Below are positions 58,519-64,000 of a stretch of 64,000 nucleotides of DNA, piece after piece; the stretch's first letter is position 1, and each line of letters opens with the position of its first letter. Under the pieces are notes generated by a model. That model ran no database searches. It was not told the DNA's origin and saw only the letters and a list, made by a program, of their open reading frames with translations. The position numbers were made by a program, and so were the translations under genes. The stretch is taken from NCBI GenBank assembly GCA_910585385.1, contig CAJUDV010000007.1:1-64000 (forward strand), in the 5' to 3' direction. This DNA is from an uncultured Oscillibacter sp. Its GTDB lineage: Bacteria; Bacillota; Clostridia; Oscillospirales; Oscillospiraceae.

Positions 58519-59919
58519 ATGGAAAACAAAGAGTTCAAGGAGCTGAAAGAGCGGCTCCTGTCCACCAAGAAAAACGGCTATGACCGCCCCCTGGACGAGG
58601 CGGCCATGGAGGCGTACTGCGATGGCTACAAGGCCTTTTTGAACGCGGGCAAGACGGAGCGGCTCTGCGCCGCGGAGACGGTGCGCCTGGCGGAGGCGCG
58701 GGGCTACAGGCCCTACGTCCGGGGCATGGCCCTGAGCGCGGGGGACAAGGTATACCTCAGCAACCGGGGCAAGGCGGTGCTGCTGGCTCACATCGGAGAG
58801 AAGTCCCTGGCAGAGGGGGCGCAGATTGCCGCCGCCCACATTGACTCCCCCCGGCTGGATCTCAAGCCCAACCCCCTGTATGAGGAGGCGGAGCTGGCCT
58901 ATTTCAAGACCCATTATTACGGCGGCATCCGCAAGTACCAATGGGTGACCATTCCCATGGAGCTCCACGGCGTGGTGGTTCTGCGGGATGGGACCAGCGT
59001 GCCGGTGAACATCGGCGGCGGTCCCGGCGATCCCCGGCTGGTGATCACGGACCTGCTGCCCCACCTGGGGGCGGAGCAGGGCAAGAAACCCCTGGCCACG
59101 GCCATTCCCGCCGAGACGCTGAACCTGCTGCTGGGCAGCCGTCCCCTGGGCGGCGAGGAGGAAAGCGGCCGGGTGAAGCTGGCGGTGATGAAGCTCCTAA
59201 ACGACAAGTACGGCATCACGGAGGACGACTTCGCCTCCGCGGAGCTGGAGGCTGTGCCGGCGGGAGACGCCTGCGACATCGGCCTGGACCGCAGCATGAT
59301 CGGCGCCTACGGCCACGACGACCGGGTATGCGCCTACGCGGCCCTCAAGGCTCTGCTGGACCTGGAGAAGACCCCGGCCCGCACCGCCGTGTGCGTGCTG
59401 GCGGACAAGGAGGAGATCGGCTCCGACGGCGTGACGGGGATGCAGTCCGCCGCCTTCGACACCTTTATGGAGGACCTGTGCGAGGCTCAGGGCGTGCCGG
59501 TGCGGGTCTGCTTTGAGAGGTCCTTCTGCCTCAGCGCCGACGTCACCGCGGCCTACGACCCCCACTATGCCGACGTGTACGAAAAGCGCAACGCCGCCTA
59601 TTTCAACTACGGCGTGGGCCTTTGCAAGTACACCGGGGCCCGGGGCAAGTCCGGCGCCTCCGACGCCGACGCGGAGACCGTGGCCTACGTCCGCCGGGTC
59701 TTTGATGACGCGGGGGTTGCCTGGCAGATCACGGAGATGGGGAAGGTGGACGCCGGCGGCGGCGGCACCGTGGCTATGTATATGGCCAACCGGAACATCG
59801 CCACATTGGACGCCGGCGTGCCGGTGCTGAGTATGCACGCCCCGTTCGAGACGGTGGCGAAGCTGGACTGCTACGAGACCTACCGGGGCATGAAGGCCCT
59901 GTATGAAGCGAAGAGCTGA
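58519..59919 (+). CDS. M18-family aminopeptidase
   Basis: ATG 58519 behind AAGAGGAG. The 466-residue metallopeptidase has the M18 metal-binding set: AAHIDSPRLDLKPNP (His-x-Asp), LADKEEIGSDGVTGMQS (catalytic Glu pair) and VLSMHAPFETVAK near the C-terminus. It removes N-terminal amino acids from peptides in the cytoplasm with zinc or cobalt. Length is usual. Monocistronic, with terminator behind. Confidence 0.93.
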   Translation: MENKEFKELKERLLSTKKNGYDRPLDEAAMEAYCDGYKAFLNAGKTERLCAAETVRLAEARGYRPYVRGMALSAGDKVYLSNRGKAVLLAHIGEKSLAEGAQIAAAHIDSPRLDLKPNPLYEEAELAYFKTHYYGGIRKYQWVTIPMELHGVVVLRDGTSVPVNIGGGPGDPRLVITDLLPHLGAEQGKKPLATAIPAETLNLLLGSRPLGGEEESGRVKLAVMKLLNDKYGITEDDFASAELEAVPAGDACDIGLDRSMIGAYGHDDRVCAYAALKALLDLEKTPARTAVCVLADKEEIGSDGVTGMQSAAFDTFMEDLCEAQGVPVRVCFERSFCLSADVTAAYDPHYADVYEKRNAAYFNYGVGLCKYTGARGKSGASDADAETVAYVRRVFDDAGVAWQITEMGKVDAGGGGTVAMYMANRNIATLDAGVPVLSMHAPFETVAKLDCYETYRGMKALYEAKS

Positions 59920-59945
59920 GAGCCGCCGGAAGCGGCCATAAAGAG

Positions 59946-59986
59946 ACAAGCGCCGCAGGCCAACGGCCCGCGGCGCTTGTTTCTTT
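59946..59986 (+). terminator. Rho-independent terminator
   Basis: ACAAGCGCCGC / GCGGCGCTTGT with an inner GGCC/GGCC pair, then TTCTTT. Confidence 0.85.
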
Positions 59987-60133
59987 GCGCATAGAAGGGA
60001 GAGACAGGACAAAAGAGAAGACGCGCGGTGCGCATCTCCTCTTTTTGAGTAAGCAGTTAAAATTGATTTTTTGCCCCCTCGCGATCCCCCTCGGCCACGA
60101 ATCCAGCGAAGCGAATCGGGGCCGAAAAGCGAA

Positions 60134-60194
60134 GAAATTCCCACCATAGTGCAGTTTTCGGCAAAGCCGGAAACGGAACGGTGGTGGGAATTTC
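60134..60194 (-). other. Long stem-loop directly downstream of tRNA-Ser
   Basis: GAAATTCCCACCA (60134-60146) pairs perfectly with TGGTGGGAATTTC (60182-60194); inside sits GTTTTCGGC/GCCGGAAAC (60153-60173). It begins 6 bases after the tRNA CCA end. On the minus strand TTCGCTTTTC follows, so it may serve as terminator; the size is unusual for that. Confidence 0.6.
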
Positions 60195-60199
60195 TGAGC

Positions 60200-60290
60200 T
60201 GGCGCAGCGGGTGGGATTCGAACCCACGTGCAGTTTAACCTGCAAACTGATTTCGAGTCAGCCCCGTTATGACCACTTCGATACCGCTGC
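60200..60290 (-). tRNA. tRNA-Ser (anticodon CGA)
   Basis: On the minus strand acceptor GCAGCGG (60290-60284) pairs with CCGCTGC, followed by discriminator G and an encoded CCA (60202-60200). Anticodon stem CTGA/TCAG encloses CTCGAAA, anticodon CGA (codon UCG). A long variable arm (GCAGG...CTGC) and T-arm GGGTTCGAATCCC fit a class II serine tRNA. 91 nt with CCA. Confidence 0.95.
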
Positions 60291-60459
60291 GTATTTTCAA
60301 TTCTAGAGACACGAATTTTCAGCGCGGACCATTCAACCGCTTCGCCGCGCCTCCAGGCTGGAACTCCAACGATATTATGCCACAGATTTCCCCCCATTGC
60401 AACCCCCGGATTGTCTCCGCATAGAATTCTATGTTGAGAACTTCGGAGGAGGAACGGAT

Positions 60460-61077
60460 ATGTCGTGTGCGATTTTTATTCCCGGCGGGGCGGACCGCTA
60501 TGTCAACTACCGCCGGGCGGTGGAGAGCGCCGGGGGACGGGCGGTCTTTTCAGAGCGCCCGGGGACGGACGAGGGCTGCGATGGGCTGCTGCTGCCCGGC
60601 GGCGGGGACCTGGAGCCCTGGCGCTACGGCCAGCCCAACACCGCGTCCAGGGGGCTGGAACCGGAGCGGGACGCGGCGGAGTTCCTGCTGCTGGAGCGCT
60701 TCACCGCCGCTGGAAAGCCGGTCTTGGGGATCTGCCGGGGACTCCAGACCGTCAACGTTTTCTTCGGCGGAACTCTGGCGCAGAACGTGCTGGGGCACGA
60801 GGCTGTGGGCGGCGGAGACAGGCTCCACCCAGTCCGCATGGCACCGTCCTTTCTCAGCCGGATCTGCGGGGAGGAGGCCGTGGTCAACAGCGCCCACCAC
60901 CAGGCCGCGGACCGCCTGGGACAGGGGCTGGCGGCCGTCCAATGGGCGGCGGACGGCGTGGTGGAGGCGCTGGAGCACGAGACGCTGCCGGTGTGGGGCG
61001 TCCAGTGGCACCCGGAACGCCTGCCGGGCGAACTGGGGCGGCGCCTCTTCGCGGCGTTTTTGGAGCGGTGCCGCTGA
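60460..61077 (+). CDS. Class I glutamine amidotransferase-like hydrolase (PuuD/peptidase C26 type)
   Basis: ATG 60460 behind GGAGGAGG. The 205-residue protein has the nucleophile elbow LGICRGLQTVN (Cys92), preceded by LLLPGGGDLEPWRYG, and WGVQWHPERLPGE near the C-terminus (His-x-Glu). This fits gamma-glutamyl-gamma-aminobutyrate hydrolase-like enzymes, which cut gamma-glutamyl amides. The exact substrate is unknown. Monocistronic and convergent with the DUF4230 gene. Confidence 0.88.
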   Translation: MSCAIFIPGGADRYVNYRRAVESAGGRAVFSERPGTDEGCDGLLLPGGGDLEPWRYGQPNTASRGLEPERDAAEFLLLERFTAAGKPVLGICRGLQTVNVFFGGTLAQNVLGHEAVGGGDRLHPVRMAPSFLSRICGEEAVVNSAHHQAADRLGQGLAAVQWAADGVVEALEHETLPVWGVQWHPERLPGELGRRLFAAFLERCR

Positions 61078-61156
61078 ACCGCGGCGGCGTGGGGAAGGGA
61101 TGCGCAAGGGGGAGGGCGGCGGGGTTTCGGGTCAGGGAGGCCTGGCCGCGCCGGGG

Positions 61157-61951
61157 TCATTGAACTGTGAGACGGTATGTATCCATCCCCGGCAGGAGGG
61201 AGAGGACCGATCTGACAATTTCCCGCGCCTCCCGGTCCGCGTTGGCGAGAAAGCCGGCGGCGCGGACCTTCTCCTCCATAGCGGCCTTTTGCCGGATCAG
61301 AAAGTCGTTGTAGTCGTCGATGGTGTTTCTGTTGAAGAGGGCGTCCCGCTCGTCCACGCTCAGCACGGTGTCTTCAAAGATCTCGTGGGAGGTGATCTCG
61401 CTGACGGGCAGAGTGACGGTAACGGAGCGGAGCGTGTCGTTGACGCTGATCTGCGCTTTGCTCAGATCGATTCCCGCCTTGATGCGCCCGTCGTAAACCA
61501 CGGTAAAGCTCTTCCTCGTCAGGGGAACGCCGACAGTGATGCTGCTGATGGATACCTCGTTGTGGTTTTCGTACTTTCCCGCGTTGGTATAGAGGTACTC
61601 CCGGGTGACGAGTTCTCTGAGTGAGTTGACGGACTGGCTGACGGTCTCGCTGGTGATGACCGGCTGGGCCGCCTGGATGAGAGAATTCGCGTCGTCCAGC
61701 TCCCGCTCCATGGCCGCCAGCATCTCGTTTTGCAGCTCCATGCGCTGCCGCATCTCCTGCTGGCGCTGGTATGCGGAATGGAGCGCCGCCCCCAGCGCGG
61801 CGACACAGAGGACCAGCAGGACTATGAGGGGGAAAACCGGCGGCTTTTTCCGCCTGCCGAAATGGGCGAAGACCCGATGAAAGGGGCGCGGCGTCTTCAG
61901 GGGATGTTCCTTGAGGTCCTGCCGTGTTTCGTTCATCTCTGTGGCCTTCAT
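61157..61951 (-). CDS. DUF4230 membrane-anchored protein
   Basis: ATG 61951 follows GGAGGTC. The 264-residue product has a cytoplasmic basic N-terminus, one membrane helix (VFPLIVLLVLCVAALGAALH, about 39-58), a coiled coil (QRQQEMRQRMELQNEMLAAM) and an external DUF4230 domain (LRELVTREYLYTNAGKYE, KAGIDLSKAQISVND, VTVTLPVSEITSHEIFEDT). The function of the family is unknown. Confidence 0.85.
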   Translation of the reverse strand: MKATEMNETRQDLKEHPLKTPRPFHRVFAHFGRRKKPPVFPLIVLLVLCVAALGAALHSAYQRQQEMRQRMELQNEMLAAMERELDDANSLIQAAQPVITSETVSQSVNSLRELVTREYLYTNAGKYENHNEVSISSITVGVPLTRKSFTVVYDGRIKAGIDLSKAQISVNDTLRSVTVTLPVSEITSHEIFEDTVLSVDERDALFNRNTIDDYNDFLIRQKAAMEEKVRAAGFLANADREAREIVRSVLSLLPGMDTYRLTVQ

Positions 61952-62018
61952 TGGGGAGACCTCCTTAAATATTCCGCGCGGGTCTGAGGGCGCGCGGCGG
62001 TGTTTCTTGTTATGCGAA

Positions 62019-62047
62019 ATGATACCACAGCTCCCCTCGCAATGCAA
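62019..62047 (-). promoter_or_regulatory. Promoter of the DUF4230 gene
   Basis: On the minus strand TTGCAT (62047-62042), 17-bp spacer, TATCAT (62024-62019). Confidence 0.7.
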
Positions 62048-62160
62048 GCGTTCCCGCCGCGTCCTCTCCCGAAGATCTCCGGGGCAGGTTTCCGTCAGCG
62101 CGAGCTCGCGCTTGCCGTGTGTGAACCGGCGCAAAATAGGGAGATGCGGAGAAGTTTCTG

Positions 62161-62189
62161 TTTCCATCTGCGGACAGAACTGGTATAAT
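62161..62189 (+). promoter_or_regulatory. Promoter of the SDR gene
   Basis: TTTCCA (62161-62166), 17-bp spacer, TATAAT (62184-62189). Confidence 0.7.
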
Positions 62190-62222
62190 GCGGAGGAACA
62201 ACATGATGAAAGGACTGTTTTT

Positions 62223-62957
62223 ATGAGCCGTTCCGCACTGATTACCGGCTCCTCCCGGGGCATTGGACGGGCCGTGGCAGCGGCCCTGGCCCGGGAGGGG
62301 TGGCCTGTTTGCGTCAACTACCTGGAACACAAAGAGGCCGCGGAGAGCCTGGTGGATCTCCTTCGCTCCGAGGGCCGGATGGCCATGGCGTTTCGCGCCG
62401 ACGTGGCGGACCGCGCCGCCGTGAATGAGATGGTCCGGGCGGCGTCGGAGACCCTGGGCCCTGTGGAGCTGCTGGTGAACAACGCCGGCGTGGCGGGCCA
62501 GTGCCTTTTTCAGGACATCACGGACGCGCTGTGGGAGCGGTATCTGGGCGTGAACCTGGGGGGCGCCCGGAACGCCATCCAGGCGGCGCTTCCCCACATG
62601 ATCTCCGAAAAACGGGGCTGCATCGTCAACATCTCCTCCATCTGGGGACTGCGGGGAGCCTCCTGTGAGACGGCCTACGCCTGCACGAAGGCGGCCCTCA
62701 TCGGCCTGACCCGCTCCCTGGCGCTGGAGCTGGCTCCCTCCAATATCCGGGTGAACTGCGTGGCCCCCGGCGTCATCGACACGGACATGGTCCAGGTTCT
62801 GGGAGAGGAGACCCTGCGGGACCTGGCGGAGCAGACGCCCCTGGGCCGTCTGGGCACGCCGGAGGATGTGGCACACGCCGTGGCCTTTTTCGCCTCGGAG
62901 AGGGCCTCCTTCCTCACAGGCCAGGTCCTCGCCGCCGACGGCGGCTTCATTGTCTGA
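62223..62957 (+). CDS. Short-chain dehydrogenase/reductase (FabG-like)
   Basis: ATG 62223 behind AAAGGA; longer frames upstream cross the promoter. The 244-residue protein is a classical SDR: cofactor motif TGSSRGIG (8-15; Arg suggests NADPH), NNAG (86-89), catalytic Ser138/139, Tyr152 and Lys156 (YACTK), then CVAPGVIDTDM. The sequence is close to 3-oxoacyl-ACP reductases, but the absence of other fatty-acid genes leaves the substrate open. Confidence 0.9.
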   Translation: MSRSALITGSSRGIGRAVAAALAREGWPVCVNYLEHKEAAESLVDLLRSEGRMAMAFRADVADRAAVNEMVRAASETLGPVELLVNNAGVAGQCLFQDITDALWERYLGVNLGGARNAIQAALPHMISEKRGCIVNISSIWGLRGASCETAYACTKAALIGLTRSLALELAPSNIRVNCVAPGVIDTDMVQVLGEETLRDLAEQTPLGRLGTPEDVAHAVAFFASERASFLTGQVLAADGGFIV

Positions 62958-63019
62958 GAAATGGCATATTTCCGCCTTCCTTGGGAAACACTGAGAGCAA
63001 AACCACGGGAGGCAGGAAT

Positions 63020-63376
63020 ATGGAATATCTCAACGCGTTTCTCTGCGGCGGCGTTCTCTGCGCCATTGGCCAGGTTTTGATTGACAAAACCCAGCTTACC
63101 CCCGCCCGCATTCTGACGGGCTACGTGGTGGCGGGGGTGCTGGTCAGCGCCCTGGGGCTCTACCAGCCTCTGGCGGACTGGGGCGGAGCCGGGGCCACGG
63201 TGCCCCTCACGGGTTTTGGACACGCCCTGGCCAAGGGCGTGAAAAAAGCCGTGGGAGAGCAGGACTGGCTGGGGGTTTTCACCGGCGGCCTCAGCGCCAC
63301 GGCCGGCGGCATCACCATGGCGGTGACGGCCGGCGTGGTCATGGCGCTCCTCTTCAAGCCGGGAGACAAACGCTAA
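63020..63376 (+). CDS. spoVAE: Stage V sporulation protein AE
   Basis: ATG 63020 behind GGGAGG. The 118-residue hydrophobic protein matches SpoVAE: LNAFLCGGVLCAIGQVLIDK opening, PARILTGYVVAGV, PLTGFGHALAKGVKKAV and GGLSATAGGITMAVTAG. SpoVA proteins form the inner-membrane channel for dipicolinate during sporulation and germination. Its usual partners spoVAC and spoVAD are not next to it in this window; the gene stands alone after the SDR gene. Confidence 0.9.
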   Translation: MEYLNAFLCGGVLCAIGQVLIDKTQLTPARILTGYVVAGVLVSALGLYQPLADWGGAGATVPLTGFGHALAKGVKKAVGEQDWLGVFTGGLSATAGGITMAVTAGVVMALLFKPGDKR

Positions 63377-63390
63377 GCGCGATACAGGCG

Positions 63391-63418
63391 GGCCGCCGGG
63401 GGAATCCCTCCGGCGGCC
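63391..63418 (+). other. Hairpin after spoVAE
   Basis: GGCCGCCGG / CCGGCGGCC with a 10-nt loop; no T-run, so only a possible transcription end. Downstream 63430-63540 is AT-rich and probably holds the next promoter (CATACT near 63499), plus a TTGTAACAA symmetry at 63427-63435. Confidence 0.5.
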
Positions 63419-63543
63419 TGTCCGCAATTGTAACAATTCACTCAGATTTTGTCATTTTTTTGTCACATTTTTGTGGTTCTTTTTTTCGCCGTTTCTGTCA
63501 TACTGTATCTATCAGAATATTCGACAGAAAGGACGTTTTTTCG

Positions 63544-64000
63544 ATGCCCCGTTTTACCGCGTTTCTTCTGCTGCTGGCCCTGCTGCTGGCCCTGACCGCC
63601 TGCGGTCAGACGCCCGCCTCCGCCCCGCCGGCGGAGGACCCCGCCCCCTCTGCTCAGGACCCCGCTCCGCCGGAGGAGCCGGAGCCCGAACCGGAGCCCG
63701 GGCCCTATGAGATTCTGGACCCCACGGTGATGCCCGCCGGGGGCAGCCGGGACGGCGTGGCCTACGCCGCCTGGGACGGCATTGTGGAGCACTTGTTCTT
63801 CCACCCGGTGGTGGCCTATCCGGAGCTGGCCTTTGACGGTGACAGCGAGGCGGACGGCATCGACGATTACATGGTCACCGTGGGGGAGTACATCAAGATC
63901 CTCCAGAGCGTCTATGAGCGGGGCTATGTCCTGGTGGACATCGGCGACGTGTGGAGCGAGACGGAGGGGGAGGACGGCCAGCCAAAAATGGTCCGGAACA
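63544..64000 (+). CDS. Lipoprotein with polysaccharide-deacetylase-like segment (partial, runs off the window)
   Basis: ATG 63544 behind GAAAGGA. The signal peptide has a lipobox LTAC (Cys20), followed by a Pro/Glu/Ala-rich linker (to about 55). The start of the domain reads HLFFHPVVAYPELAFDGD and DDYMVTVGEYIKILQSVYER, a pattern I associate with clostridial polysaccharide deacetylase-family lipoproteins. The catalytic motifs would lie beyond the window, so function is tentative. Confidence 0.7.
   Translation, partial: MPRFTAFLLLLALLLALTACGQTPASAPPAEDPAPSAQDPAPPEEPEPEPEPGPYEILDPTVMPAGGSRDGVAYAAWDGIVEHLFFHPVVAYPELAFDGDSEADGIDDYMVTVGEYIKILQSVYERGYVLVDIGDVWSETEGEDGQPKMVRN

Noticed and set aside
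59774..60397. 207-residue minus-strand ORF over the tRNA and M18 gene end
   Set aside because: Covers tRNA-Ser and a terminator; no SD; not protein-like.
1..64000. CRISPR array, insertion sequence or prophage
   Set aside because: No regularly spaced 25-40 bp repeats, no transposase or integrase ORF and no phage structural genes were found on either strand.

Overview
The window is one contiguous stretch of GC-rich chromosome (roughly two-thirds G+C by eye) from a Gram-positive, anaerobic, spore-forming member of the Clostridia. The best fit is an Oscillospiraceae-type gut bacterium (Oscillibacter / Flavonifractor / Lawsonibacter-like). Reasons: a T-box leader on thrS, a SCIFF peptide with its radical-SAM maturase, a reverse rubrerythrin, spoVAE, a Spo0A-type DNA-binding protein, YlmH, XpaC and DUF896 proteins, and strong AGGAGG ribosome binding sites. 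I cannot name a species. There is no rRNA, prophage, transposase or CRISPR array; the window is mostly housekeeping DNA with small lineage-specific loci between.

Layout. 1-3.6 kb: end of rny, an unknown protein with a duplicated helical unit, and T-box-controlled thrS. 3.7-7.3 kb: a TRAP-TAXI importer whose binding protein appears circularly permuted. 7.2-12.0 kb, minus strand: a Spo0A-C-domain regulator, an operon of L-cysteine desulfidase and a DAACS symporter, and a BTAD regulator with a degenerate GGDEF-like end. 12.3-17.4 kb: a secreted transglutaminase-like protein and a compact pilus-like operon (PilC-like, four small membrane-anchored proteins, PilT). 17.7-22.5 kb: ABC exporter, ylmH, DUF4177, DUF896, xpaC-like gene and a decayed gene. 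22.5-28.6 kb: self-regulated XRE/membrane-protein pair, orphan zinc-binding lipoprotein, DUF1576 protein, reverse rubrerythrin, a coiled-coil protein, a probable non-coding RNA locus, and a lipoprotein/membrane protein pair. 28.6-35.2 kb: EF-G-like GTPase, SCIFF locus coupled to a PLP decarboxylase, and TraX.

35.3-49.1 kb is a long minus-strand purine operon read from right to left: GntR/UTRA regulator, purE, purC, purF, purM, purN, a stand-alone AICAR transformylase, purD, single-chain FGAM synthase, a GNAT acetyltransferase and IMP dehydrogenase. Together they cover PRPP to FAICAR and IMP to XMP, except that no IMP cyclohydrolase or purB is seen here, and PurF lacks the usual glutaminase cysteine. 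49.4-60 kb is plus-strand housekeeping: ddl, murF, an ABC-F ATPase, a YdcF-like protein, flavodoxin, prfA, a Sua5-CoaE fusion and an M18 aminopeptidase. The right end has tRNA-Ser(CGA), a class I amidotransferase, a DUF4230 protein, an SDR oxidoreductase, a lone spoVAE and the start of a lipoprotein that leaves the window.

Most interesting: the permuted TAXI receptor; an approximately 400-nt promoter-to-terminator transcript with no credible ORF at 27.1-27.5 kb; five helically phased TGAC elements in front of the Spo0A-like gene; the pilus-like operon with PilT as its only ATPase; the Cys-less PurF; and the Sua5-CoaE fusion. All calls come from reading the sequence; no database search was run.
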